Below, piece by piece: positions 7,080-14,812 of a DNA stretch of 21,021 bases. The stretch's first letter is position 1, and each line of letters opens with the position of its first letter. Source of the DNA: Euglena gracilis (taxonomy: Eukaryota; Euglenozoa; Euglenophyceae; Euglenales; Euglenaceae); the NCBI GenBank assembly GCA_900893395.1, contig CAAHFI010650194.1, positions 1 to 21,021 of the forward strand. The letters are read 5' to 3'. The notes under the pieces were generated by a model, which was not told the origin of the DNA, did not search any database, and worked only from the letters and a program-made list of their open reading frames with translations. The translations under genes and the position numbers were made by a program.

Positions 7080-9246
7080 GTGAAAGCCCAGCCAGGCACT
7101 ATTTTTTAACGTGAAAATTTTCCAAAAATTTTCAGGTTTTTTAAGGTGGTTTAAAGGCTTTTTGGGTTTTTTTCTTTGTTGAGGCATTTTAAGAAAATTT
7201 AAGAGATTTAAGGCGTTTGTTTTCCAAGGGCGGTCAAAGAGCCGTTTGGGCATCGAACCAACTTCCGTCCAGGTTAATATCAAAAAGTTAAACAAAAAAA
7301 CTGTTATTTGAGTTTTGGTTGGAAATGTTCAGTGATGCCAGAAATCATTTTTCTTCCCGGAGTTGGCTGTTTTTTGTCGAGATTTTGCGAGTTTTTTTTT
7401 TGCTCGAAATTCGACAAAATTTTCCAGAACGAGTTTTTGAAGGTGTCTTAAGTTTTTTAAGGTTTTTTTTAATGCGCCTTGAAAAATAATGCCTGAACCC
7501 AGCCGAGGCAGATGCCTCCCCCAAAGCCGACGTCCCACGGAACCCAGCACCGCCCCGGAAGCCCCTCCTGCAGTTGAAGTCCCTGCACAGGCACCGCTGC
7601 TCAGAGGTCAGAAAATGTCAAAGGCAGAGGATGGCGTGGTGACCTGACTCCGAAAGGTGCTTTGTTGTCAGAGGTTGTTTTGTGGGTCTGAAGGCATGAG
7701 AGCAGTGACTGCAAAGTCTTTCATCCAAAATGGGAAAAGGTATCTTTTCAGGAATAATGCGGAAGACCTGGGGGTGGGATTCATTGAGTTGCGGGAATTG
7801 AGGCCACCTGCGCATGGCGCAATGGCGCAAAGGAGCCATTTAAATGGTGCATTTTGCAAATTGTTCAGACGGCCACGGAAGAATACAACAAGCAACATGA
7901 GCATGTTTGTGGTGGAGCAGGGTTCAGCACCACACGAATTCAGGAGAGAACACAGGAGTCTTATGATATTTCAAACAGGCTGTTTGGTTGGGTGCTTTAA
8001 AGTGGTCCGTTTGCGCAATTGCGCAAGTGGTCTGCTTGCATGATTGCGCAAATGGACTTTGTTGGTGACAAAATTCATTTTGAAATCATGCCCAGCAATA
8101 AGCCCCTGACAAGTTCGAAGCCTGGTGCTTGCTCTTGAGGCCGAGGTCCCCACTGCAGCAGCAGAATTGCCTCCTGCCACACCAGAGGAGCCAGAGAAAG
8201 AAGCCCCAGCCTCAGAGGTGCAGGGTCAGGGATGAAATCATCAGCTTTGAAGTGCAGGATTCTTCTTCAACTCATTTTCCTCCCCCCTATTCCAATACGC
8301 AGCATATTAATTAACTACGTCCACAACACACTTGCTGATTGTTCTTTTTGTTCTTGAAGGTTTTGAATTTTCGTTGTCAGCAGGGTTCAAAAGAAAGGGA
8401 GCTGATTGCAATTTCCCCCTCCCTGTGTCAACCATGGGGGGAATACAGGTTTTTTACCAGCCAACTGACAAATGGAATTGTATTGGATCACGTATCTGCA
8501 AATTGTCCTTGGCAGTCATCAAAAAGATGGTGTTTGGTCTGACGTGCCCAACTATTTTTTGACCTGTGACCCATTCCCCTAACCCCCCCTCAAGTAAGAC
8601 CTGTTTTTGAGTCTGTTGTTGGAGACCTCCGGGGGGGGGTTCTCTTTTTTTTTGATTTTTTTTCCTTGACCGACGCGAGCCCACACAAAAAAAGCATTAT
8701 TTTCTGTGTTCCAAACACACTCATTTTTTTCCCGGTGCCTCACATTCATGACAGTCAGGTAATGTGCAAGTTGTTCTGAAATCCAGATTTGTCATCTTTT
8801 TTGGGTTTCCAGAATCCCCCAAAAATCACAAAAATATTATTTTATGTATATTATTTTTTTTCATTATGATATTATATATAAATGGAAAAAATGCACTTGA
8901 CCCACAGATTTGCAGACTTGGATTTGAATTGAAGAAAAATTCAAAGGCTGAAAAAAGTTGACCGCCCTTGTTTAAGTTTTTTTGTAGAATCACACCCGAC
9001 TGGGTTGTGTATGTTTTCTCTCCTTCTTCAAAAAATGTTCCCAAATGTTTGCTGTTCTTCGAACAAGTTTCGCTTTTTTTGGCAATCCCCTTCAAAAGAA
9101 CCTTGCAAGGCAGATGCCCTCTGTTGTTCAGCCCTGCAGAAGAGAAAGCCGCTGAAGAACCACAAGAGAATGCTGGGGAAGAGCCAGTGGCTGCAGAGCT
9201 GGAGAAGGTGGCCCTGACCGATGAAGTCCCAGCCCCATCGGAGTGA
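6835..9246 (+). CDS. Gene model 2: Ala/Pro/Glu/Asp-rich low-complexity protein (multi-exon, C-terminal part)
   Basis: Four exons end in a stop: 6835-7079, 7503-7606, 8140-8224 and 9140-9246. The product is dominated by AEADTPAP-like repeats, then ADASPKADVP, EPSTAPEAPPAVEVPAQAP, AEVPTAAAELPPATPEEP and EEPVAAELEKVALTDEVP. It is acidic and probably disordered. No domain is recognised and no function can be assigned. The last two joins agree in phase. The first two exons need single-base corrections in C runs to stay open. Intron 1 (7080-7502) is nearly all element G1. The start is not identified. Confidence 0.5.
6869..6990 (+). repeat. 23/24-bp coding tandem repeat
   Basis: About five units of CAGCCGAAGCTGACACCCCT-GCC(C) alternate between 23 and 24 bp. 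The last units change GACACC to GACGCC. The array encodes the Ala-Glu-Ala-Asp-Thr/Ala-Pro repeat of gene model 2. Confidence 0.8.
7084..7504. mobile_element. Family G MITE-like element, copy G1 (7094-7494), filling an intron
   Basis: The left end AGGCACTATTTTTTAA mirrors the right end TTGAAAAATAATGCCT (one or two mismatches). Flanks are AAGCCCAGCC (7084-7093) and GAACCCAGCC (7495-7504), matching at 8 of 10 bases, so a 7-10 bp TSD. Internal landmarks shared with copy G2 are GGGCATCGAACCAAC, CGTCCAGGTTA, GATGCCAGAAA, GGAGTTGGCT and GCCTTGAAAAA. The inferred intron runs 7080-7502. Its AG lies in the right-hand TSD copy and its GT lies 14 nt before the element. Confidence 0.75.
7503..7606 (+). 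CDS. Exon of gene model 2
   Basis: The acceptor GCCTGAACCCAG is followed by EADASPKADVP and, in a second frame, EPSTAPEAPPAVEVPAQAP. It ends at TCAGAG|GTCAGA (7607). The frame change lies at CCCACGG, which is one base short of CCACCGGAACCC. Otherwise the composition matches its neighbours. Confidence 0.45.
7607..8139 (+). other. Intron of gene model 2 with GCGCAA repeats
   Basis: No exon is seen. GCGCAA-type repeats occur at 7805-7835 (GCGCATGGCGCAATGGCGCA) and at 8010-8055 (TTTGCGCAATTGCGCAA and ATTGCGCAAATGG). The string GGTCCGTTTGCGCAATTG at about 8004 is the reverse complement of the repeat at 18241-18260, apart from one base. Confidence 0.45.
8140..8224 (+). CDS. Exon of gene model 2
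   Basis: After CTTGCTCTTGAG the frame reads AEVPTAAAELPPATPEEPEK then EAPASEVQ. Donors are possible at 8218 (GAG|GTGCAG) or 8225 (CAGG|GTCAGG). The second leaves one G that joins the 9140 exon in frame. The frame is open back to about 8121 (LVLALE), so the acceptor could be upstream. No homopolymer break is needed here. Confidence 0.5.
8225..9139 (+). other. Long T-rich intron of gene model 2
   Basis: There is no convincing exon. The intron contains T runs, a C run near 8585, a G run near 8633 and a very AT-rich stretch at about 8835-8885. No repeat shared with the rest of the window was recognised. Confidence 0.4.
9140..9246 (+). CDS. Terminal exon of gene model 2
   Basis: TTCAGCCCTGCAG is followed by EKAAEEPQENAGEEPVAAEL then EKVALTDEVPAPSE and the TGA stop at 9244-9246. 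The first codon (GAA) is formed with the G left from 8224. Acidic, Ala/Glu-rich and uninterrupted, this is the clearest exon of the gene. Confidence 0.6.
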
Positions 9247-9434
9247 AGGCTGTTGCGGCCCCAGGTGTCTGCCGTTTCCATGCACCTCTCGTTTTTACTG
9301 ACCCCCCCCCCCGTGTCATGTCATACAGCCACCTCTATCGAACAACCACCCCAAGTCCAGGCTTTTTTAAAGGCAAAAATTCTCAAAAATTTCAAGCTTT
9401 TCATTTCAGGTTCTTTTATACAAAAATTGATTGC

Positions 9435-9520
9435 CACTAACGGTTTTAGCAGGGGCGCCGGGCGGCCCCAAGGCGCCGAAGGCGCCAGGCTGCCCGGCGC
9501 CCCTGCTAAAACCGTTAGTG
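9435..9520. repeat. Perfect 29-bp inverted repeat (large hairpin)
   Basis: The left arm 9435-9463 begins CACTAACGGTTTTAGCAGGG. The right arm 9492-9520 is its exact reverse complement and ends GCTAAAACCGTTAGTG. The 28-bp loop is itself GC-rich and contains GGCGCC twice. The right arm resembles the last unit of the adjacent 32-bp array, sharing CCCTGCTAAAAC and CAGTCGATT, so hairpin and array are probably one structure. Confidence 0.9.
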
Positions 9521-9643
9521 CAGTCGATTGTTCTAAAACCTATTTCGCAGGGCCCGCACGCCTGTCTTGAACAACGTTCGACGATTGGTAACCCGCACGA
9601 TGGTTTTTTTTTTGACGTTTCTTGTAGTTTTCGTCAAGAAAAC

Positions 9644-9771
9644 GCCGCCCGTCTGAAAACCGTTTTATACAAATGGCGCCTGTCTTGAAAACCGTTTTTC
9701 ACAACGGGCGCCTGTCTTGAAAACCGTTCATCAGGAATCGCGCCCTGCTAAAACCCGTTTATGTCAGTCGA
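9644..9771. repeat. 32-bp tandem array
   Basis: Four consecutive units have exact 32-bp spacing. The conserved core is GGCGCCTGTCTTGAAAACCG (units at about 9643, 9675 and 9707), and the variant GCGCCCTGCTAAAACCCG starts at 9740. The distal 10-12 bp of each unit varies. Looser relatives lie at 9531-9580. The array is followed at 9772-9782 by an inverted copy of the core, TTTTCAAGACAG. Confidence 0.8.
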
Positions 9772-9796
9772 TTTTCAAGACAGACGTCGGCCCTCG

Positions 9797-10127
9797 AAAT
9801 AGGAATTAAGGTTTTTTAAGGCATTTTGAGATTTTTTAGAAATATTTAAGGCATCCATTTTCTATTGGCGGGCAAAGAGCCATCCGGACATCGAACCAAC
9901 ATCGGGCATCGAACCAACGTCTGTCCAGGTTAGAAATTAAACCCCCTTTTTCAGTTTTGGGTGGATAGACAATGTTCCAGCGATGCCAGAAACCATTTTT
10001 CCCCCCTGGAGTTGGCTTGTTTTTGCCAAGATTTTGCAATTTCTTTTTTGCTCAAAGTCGAAAATTTTCAAGGACCAATTTTTTAAGGTTTTTTAAGGTG
10101 TTTTAAGCCGCCTTAAAAAACAATGTT
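9797..10127. mobile_element. Family G element, copy G2
   Basis: It matches G1 over most of its length: GGGCATCGAACCAAC (with part tandemly duplicated at 9888-9915), GTCCAGGTTA, GATGCCAGAAACCATTTTT, GGAGTTGGCTTGTTTTTGCC, and a right end GCCTTAAAAAACAATGTT. The left end AATTAAGGTTTTTTAAGGC mirrors the right end only loosely. It is followed by the acceptor-like TTTACCCAG at 10126-10134, as G1 is followed by GAACCCAG. Confidence 0.65.
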
Positions 10128-10134
10128 TACCCAG

Positions 10135-10171
10135 TCGTTAACCACAGTCGTAGTGGTACGCTACGACTCCG
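10135..10171 (+). CDS. Possible 37-nt exon between two elements
   Basis: The acceptor TTTACCCAG at the end of G2 and the donor TCCG|GTAGTG inside the A2 TSD bound a frame SLTTVVVVRYDS. It joins in phase to the open stretch 10431-10624. It contains a near-palindrome, GTCGTAG-TGGTACG-CTACGAC (10147-10167). No homology is recognised. Confidence 0.3.
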
Positions 10172-10421
10172 GTAGTGGTCAAGGGTTTTTTTTTTTTAGT
10201 CTTGGACCCCCGGGGGAGGCAGGGTGGATGGGTCCGGCCGAGCCCCCCTGCGCGGGGGGGGGGATATACTTTTTTTGAAAAAGGTGCTATTTTTAGCATT
10301 TTCGCGATTTTTGGCCATTTTTCAGGGAAAATTGAGTGGGTCCTCTGGGACCCTCTCCCGGGGGCCCCCCAGGGTGTGGGTGGGTTCCCCCGGTCTTAAA
10401 GAAAAACCCTGGTTGTGGTCA
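10172..10421. mobile_element. Family A element, copy A2 (10182-10411) with TSD
   Basis: It begins AGGGTTTTTTTTTTTTAGTC and ends GTCTTAAAGAAAAACCCTG, giving inverted ends. Flanks GTAGTGGTCA (10172-10181) and GTTGTGGTCA (10412-10421) are a 10-bp TSD with one mismatch. It shares the internal landmarks GAAAAAGGTGCTATTTT and AAATTGAGTGGGTCC with A1 and A3 but is shorter, about 230 bp. The left TSD starts with GT, which would be the donor of an intron 10172-10430 ending TTTGACAAG. Confidence 0.75.
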
Positions 10422-10430
10422 TTTGACAAG

Positions 10431-10627
10431 GGGAGGGAACCCTGTCCAATGACGCCACACTGCCACAGGCCCCGCTGTCAGCACCAAGGCACACCGGAGG
10501 CCAAGGTGTTCGCTTTACCCCACAAGTTACGCTCCTGACCCACCACTGGCCAGCACATGGACCACACAGCATTCATTGGAGTAGATCTCTGCTCAACCCC
10601 TCGTCGTATTGGCCAGGCAGTGTTTGA
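10431..10627 (+). CDS. Possible terminal exon, unknown protein
   Basis: In the phase left by 10171 the frame is open to a TGA at 10625-10627. It includes EGTLSNDATLPQAPLSAP and later TGGQGVRFTPQVTLLTHHWP. Its His/Ser/Pro/Thr-rich composition is unremarkable and an open stretch of this length can occur by chance. The only support is the in-frame join across the A2 intron. Confidence 0.25.
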
Positions 10628-11216
10628 TTGGCTCTTCACCCAGCTTGCCCATCTTCTCGTTTCCAATTTTTGAATTCGATCATATTTGTGGCTTTGCTTC
10701 TTGTCAAAGCCTGCCTGATCGTCAGATCCCCACCCATAGAGGCTTCAACAACTTGAATGATGTGAAGTTTACCCCCCCCAAAGTGGCAGCCATTGCCACA
10801 GAATTGCATATTTTCCCATCCCCAAGTGGTCATACTTGCTGCACATTTCCAGTCCAAATTTGGTGTGTGTTTCCCTGGTCACAGAGCAATGCTTTGGACA
10901 GTGGAAGAGCTAGTGGCCGCATTCCAGTGTTTCCCTCCCTGTCCCAAACCTGTCCCCACTTCGGTCATCTTGTCAAACCGGGTGTTCATTTGTCACATTT
11001 TTCAATTTTACAATTGACTGACAGATTGAGACTGAGATGTCAAATATTTCCCAAATCTTTGTCATTTCTGAATTGTATTCTTTTCCAGTGTTGACCCTTT
11101 TTTACCACGTTTTTTCAGCCATTTTCTTTGTGAATATTTCATTGAACGGAAATTTATTTATTTGGGGCAGTTTTATGGAACGAGATACAGTCCCCACTCC
11201 CTTGGTGTATCACCAC
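10628..11216 (+). other. Stretch with one exon-like core
   Basis: A long open frame crosses 10609-11094. Its most protein-like part is at about 10730-10830, reading IPTHRGFNNLNDVKFTPPK then VAAIATELHIF, after an acceptor-like TGATCGTCAG. No family is recognised and no linked exons were found. The rest is T-rich with no repeats recognised. Confidence 0.25.
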
Positions 11217-11241
11217 ATTAAGGCAGGGGCAGGGAGATATT

Positions 11242-11322
11242 CCGGTCCGGAATAAACCGGAATAAACCGGAATAGCGAAAACCGGAATAAACCGGAATAA
11301 ACCGGAATAACCGGAATAAAAT
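11242..11322. repeat. Left subterminal CCGGAATAAA array
   Basis: About eight near-perfect units of CCGGAATAAA, 9-12 bp each, start directly after the terminal inverted repeat. One diverged unit (CCGGAATAGCGAAAA) interrupts the array. Subterminal repeats of this type are where hAT transposases bind in known elements. Confidence 0.9.
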
Positions 11323-11668
11323 TGCCAGCCAATGGTTTGAAAATTCTGCAAGACACAAAGGCAATGAAGGTGAAGTTTGATATATTTTCAGGTTTCAAAA
11401 ACCACAAGAGCAACAAAAGAGCGCAAGCATAGCACAATCGGCATTTGATATCAGGAGCACACCTTCACTGCCTGTTTCTTCCCCTGGTTGAATGCATTTT
11501 TGTTTGGATTTTATCCCCACTTGTGGGGCTGCACTTAGTGAATGTTTGTCCCTGAGTTCTTTCCAAAGGGACATGAATTAGGACAATATCTACGCTGTGA
11601 TCTTTGGGGGCAGGGATCCCATTGGACAAAGCGAATCATCTTTCAATCAGGGGGTAATAACACTCTCA

Positions 11669-11945
11669 GGCGGCTTACTCGCATTTCAGGTTTTGATTTT
11701 TTGCATTGCGTTTCAGTGCAACGTTGCATTCTTTTTGAAACCCAGCGGTGAAACCCCCTTTTGGCCCTCTGGTTCCATGGGGACCCTCCACGGTAGCACG
11801 TGCATCATTTGCGGTTGTTGGGACCCAGGAAATAGGCCCTTTTGGTGTTTTTTTCAGCCTGTGCCCTATTTTAAAAGGGTTCAAACTCCGGGGGGGTTTA
11901 GGCTCTGCGATCTTGTCCATGAAGGTTTGCCTGCCCCAAGACCTT
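11669..11945 (+). repeat. Family E repeat, copy E1 (nested in the hAT-like element)
   Basis: It is collinear with 20371-20608 at roughly 75-80% by eye. Shared strings include ACTCGCATTT, GGTTTTGATTTTT, CCTCTGGTTCC, GACCCTCCAC, TGCATCATTTG, TGTTGGGACCCAGG and GGTTCAAA. It then jumps to sequence matching 20747-20790 (GGCTCTGCGAT, TTGCCTGC), skipping about 130 bp present in the 20371 copy. It sits inside the hAT-like element, so one inserted into or was captured by the other. Confidence 0.65.
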
Positions 11946-12278
11946 TCGCTTGGTACCGACAGAACTCAGCCACATTGCACAGCGCTCTGAAAATCAGCGA
12001 TCGCATTTTCCGACCCTGTTTGGAAATTCGAAATTCCTTTTTTTCAGCTGCCATGTTGCCCATCGATTGAAAGCTCTTCTCAAGGGCTTTCAGCAGATGG
12101 CCTTAGATTTCTGCCATGCTGCATGGTATTCTATTTCCCCAAAATCGGCCGAATGGAAATTGTTGTACAAAAAAACCCCAATTTCTGGCGGAAGACCCCC
12201 AAAAACTGCTCAGATGTGCTTACAAACCATTTTGGGCACTTTTGGGCAGTTTTTGATTTTGGGTCCTCCAGACGCCAG

Positions 12279-12322
12279 CTTCAAGCCCGAACCGGTGTCA
12301 CAGACGCCGGTTCGGGTGTGAA
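12279..12322. repeat. Imperfect inverted repeat (hairpin)
   Basis: GCTTCAAGCCCGAACCGGTG and CGCCGGTTCGGGTGTGAAGC form a stem of about 20 bp with few mismatches around a short loop. It lies inside the hAT-like element. Confidence 0.7.
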
Positions 12323-12834
12323 GCCGGAGCCCCCAGACATGGTTTCAAAGCCAATTGCGAGGCAGGCCGCCTAACACACTTGGCAGGAACAATTTTTGGG
12401 AAGGAAAAAAGACAGCGGTGCCAGGTTGAGTTATTGTAAGTATAATGACATTTTTTATCATTAGGGTCAGGATCAAGTTTCGTGTTAGAGTGAGAGTGGG
12501 GCTTGTGTGTGAGTTTTAGGGTTAAACCTCCCAAAATTTGAACCCACCCAAATGGAAGCAAACCCCAATAAAAATAAAACCCTTGCTCATGTTCCCAGCC
12601 CAAATGCAAAATAACCAAACTGGACAAGAGAAAACCCCAAGAACCAATTTTCATCGGCTTGTTTTTCCCAAAAAGGCCGAGGTCTGCTGTGATGTGCAAA
12701 CCTGCATCACCAAGTGCGAAGTGACCACTTGGCGGGGCGGGGCAACCAAGGAATGCAGCCCCATTCTGTAGCCCGGGTGAGCGCCTCGGCCCAATTGTAC
12801 TTCGAAAATCCTAAGTCCATTCAGACAGGAATTG

Positions 12835-12919
12835 ACCGGAATAAACCGGAATAAACCGGAATAACCCGGAATAAACCGGAATAAAACACCGGAATAAAAT
12901 TTTCGGCCCACCGGAATAC
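12835..12919. repeat. Right subterminal CCGGAATAAA array
   Basis: About six to seven CCGGAATAAA units directly precede the right terminal inverted repeat. They run in the same orientation as the left array, although the terminal repeats themselves are inverted. Confidence 0.9.
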
Positions 12920-12939
12920 CTCCCTGCCCCTGATTAAGG

Positions 12940-13080
12940 GCTTATCCTCCAGTTTGATCTCCCGCTTCCCAAACTGGTCTGTTGCCTCCTCTCCGACGTG
13001 TCGCCAAATAACTGCAGCTGACTTAACTGGTGGATACCAGCAAAGACTCCCCTCTCCGGCTCTGGAACTGGCAGGTCTCT
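12940..13080 (-). CDS. Possible minus-strand exon
   Basis: The minus strand has an open, charged, non-repetitive frame including VIWRHVGEEATDQFGKREIK and LEDKPL. An acceptor-like CAGCTGCAG stands before VIWRHV. The hAT-like element is inserted immediately beyond its 3' end. It is the only minus-strand stretch I find more protein-like than its plus-strand counterpart. The family is not recognised. Confidence 0.25.
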
Positions 13081-13341
13081 GCTTAAGGTTTGCAGTATGT
13101 TGGGGGGATTGGGATTGTAGGTTGTGCATAACCAGCCGCGGAATATCTAATGGACCGGTGTCTGCCAGCAGCTCCCGTTAATGCCCAAATGATTTTTTTG
13201 GCAATTTTGGCATCTGTTGGCATCTTTTGGGAACACCACTGACAAAAACGGCATTTCCACATTGGCGCGAAGCACCGGAGAAACTTTTCCCGGGACTGGG
13301 GACCCCCCCCAGGGCTGCACGGGAATCCCCGAAACCCTATG

Positions 13342-13381
13342 GGTGGTGGGTGGGTGGGGTCGACCCACCCCACCCACCACC
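13342..13381. repeat. Inverted repeat centred on GTCGAC
   Basis: GGTGGTGGGTGGGTGGGGTC pairs with GACCCACCCCACCCACCACC around the central GTCGAC, with two mismatched positions. A second GGGGGTCGACCCCC lies at about 13391-13407. Confidence 0.75.
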
Positions 13382-13574
13382 TCCCAGGTGGGGGGGGTCG
13401 ACCCCCCCAACCAGGCCTTCCCGTCCAGCCCTGCCCCCGGGGGGGTCGCTTGGGTTGGTGGTGACTGAGGGTCCCAGGGTTGCTGGCGGTCCAAAAGGGA
13501 CGGGGTTTTCTTTTAAACTAAAAAACCGCCCTCAGGCCAGGTCAGGTCAGGGCCTGAAACGGGGTCGACAAATG

Positions 13575-13785
13575 AAAAGTTGAAAATCTTTTTTTTGACG
13601 GTGAATAGACGATGGTCCGGGGATGCCAGAAATTATCCCCCCCCCCCCGAGGTCAACCTGCTTTTTTGCCAAAAATGTGGCTATTTTTTCCAGCCATTTT
13701 TCTGTGGGTTTTGCATTGAATATGGTGGGATAGAAGTTTTTTTATTACTTTTTTTTACGTTAAGGCGCGCCCTGGGGTCTTTCAG
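13575..13785. mobile_element. Family G element, diverged or partial copy G3
   Basis: The core TGAATAGACGATGGTCCGGG, then GATGCCAGAAATTAT, a C run, GAGGTCAACCTGC and TTTTTTGCCAAAAAT match the middle of G1 and G2. The left boundary is unclear. The right end is followed by an acceptor-like GTCTTTCAG and an open frame, as for the other two copies. Confidence 0.45.
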
Positions 13786-13975
13786 CAAAGGCCTGGTCCC
13801 ATGTCTAGCCTGCGGTCCAGGCACCGTTTGAGAGCACCCCTCCTTGCCAAGGTGAAAATTTGTGATGGGAGATTCTTCAACAGAACAGCCCCCATGGTTT
13901 CCGGTTCAAGGGAAGTTCCTGGTTTGGTACCCTCACCCGTGAGAAGCTGTCCCGTGACAGGTCGACCAAGACCAG
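13786..13975 (+). CDS. Possible exon after G3
   Basis: After GGGGTCTTTCAG one frame is open to the donor-like GACCAG|GTATCC (13976), reading RPGPMSSLRSRHRLRAPLLA then KVKICDGRFFNRTAPM. Within it a second frame, 13884-13975, reads FRFKGSSWFGTLTREKLSRD and also ends at the same donor. Only one can be real. Confidence 0.3.
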
Positions 13976-14006
13976 GTATCCTGACAACTCCCCCTTGATT
14001 CTTGTA

Positions 14007-14552
14007 TGGCCAAAAATCCTTGCATGGGCCAATGAAATGATAAATTTTAAATTCAATTTCAATTTTTAGGCGTTTTGCCCTCCCCTATCCTGCCTACATC
14101 TTCTTATCTATGTCTATCTGTCTGTCTGTCTATCTATCCATCTATCTATCTATCTATCTATCTATCTATAGCTATCTTCTTTGGAAGGAGTTTCTTAAAT
14201 AATGATGCATTTTTTTCCAGAAAAATCAGGGTGGTAAGCTTGAAAGCGCGAAACTCATTCATTCATCCATCCATGCTTTAATTCATTAATGAATTAGTTA
14301 AAGTTTGTGCGAAAAATCTTCAAAGGCATAACATTGTTCAATTTGATGAGTGGAAGTGTTGAATAATGAAATCTGGTATTTGGTACAGCTTTGGTTGTAC
14401 TCCCACTCTTCCTCATGTGGCATGGGTATGAGTGATTTTGGAGTATTGCCCAAATATTGTCCCAACGGGTCAGAATGGCCAAATGGTGGGACCAATTTTG
14501 TTGCAGCAGCTAAAATTCTTGCATGAGCAAATGAGTTTCTTTGATGAATTTT
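14007..14552. repeat. Direct repeat pair about 500 bp apart
   Basis: AAAATCCTTGCATGGGCCAA near 14011 and AAAATTCTTGCATGAGCAAA near 14510 start similar stretches that continue with TGA-AATTTT. Weaker similarity extends about 90 bp to the left (GTCCC...GGTC). The origin is unknown. Confidence 0.4.
14105..14169. repeat. TCTA/TCTG microsatellite
   Basis: Tandem TCTA units with interspersed TCTG and TCCA variants, about 16 units. Confidence 0.95.
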
Positions 14553-14697
14553 GAGGTTATATATTTTTTGTTTGGGACAGAACAGAGAAGTTTCGAGATT
14601 TGGGTGGGATTCTCTCATAGATAACCCCCCACCTATAAGAAACCCTCCTCTATAAGACCAGGGTGTGACGTAGAGCTGAGCTGAGCTCTTTGGGAGA

Positions 14698-14812
14698 CCA
14701 CCCCGGCCCGGCCTGGCCCGGCCCGGCCGGCGACCTAGCGGCCCGGCCCAGCCAGCGGCCCGGCGGACCAGCGGAACAGAGCGGCCCGGCGGCCCGGCCC
14801 GGGCGCTGGCAG
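14698..14812. repeat. GC-rich GGCCCGGC block
   Basis: Short degenerate repeats of GGCCCGGCC and AGCGGCCCGGC form an almost pure G/C island amid AT-richer DNA. Confidence 0.85.

Larger units (their letters stand above)
11217..12939. mobile_element. Non-autonomous hAT-like DNA transposon (11224-12932), 1.7 kb, with TSD
   Basis: The left end CAGGGGCAGGGAGATATTCC and the right end, whose reverse complement is CAGGGGCAGGGAGGTATTCC, are terminal inverted repeats of about 22 bp with one mismatch. Flanks are ATTAAGG on both sides (11217-11223 and 12933-12939). A CAGGGG terminus with a 7-8 bp TSD fits the hAT superfamily. CCGGAATAAA arrays lie just inside each end. No transposase frame is recognised. 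Inside are a copy of repeat family E and a hairpin at 12279-12322. Confidence 0.75.

Noticed and set aside
6699-7295. 198-codon minus-strand open frame, Gly/Ala/Ser-rich
   Set aside because: It is the antisense of the 23/24-bp coding repeat and then runs into element G1; the plus-strand acidic protein is more coherent.
9644-9771. 32-bp repeats with variable halves, CRISPR-like
   Set aside because: The units are directly abutting variants in a eukaryotic context. There are no constant repeats separated by unique spacers and no cas genes.
11878-11895. B-box-like GGTTCAAACTCC in family E, suggesting a tRNA-derived SINE
   Set aside because: No A box at the right distance and no poly-A or simple-repeat tail; probably chance.
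11217-12939. TTAA at both ends, suggesting a piggyBac element
   Set aside because: The flanking match extends to ATTAAGG and directly abuts CAGGGG termini, which fits hAT better than piggyBac.
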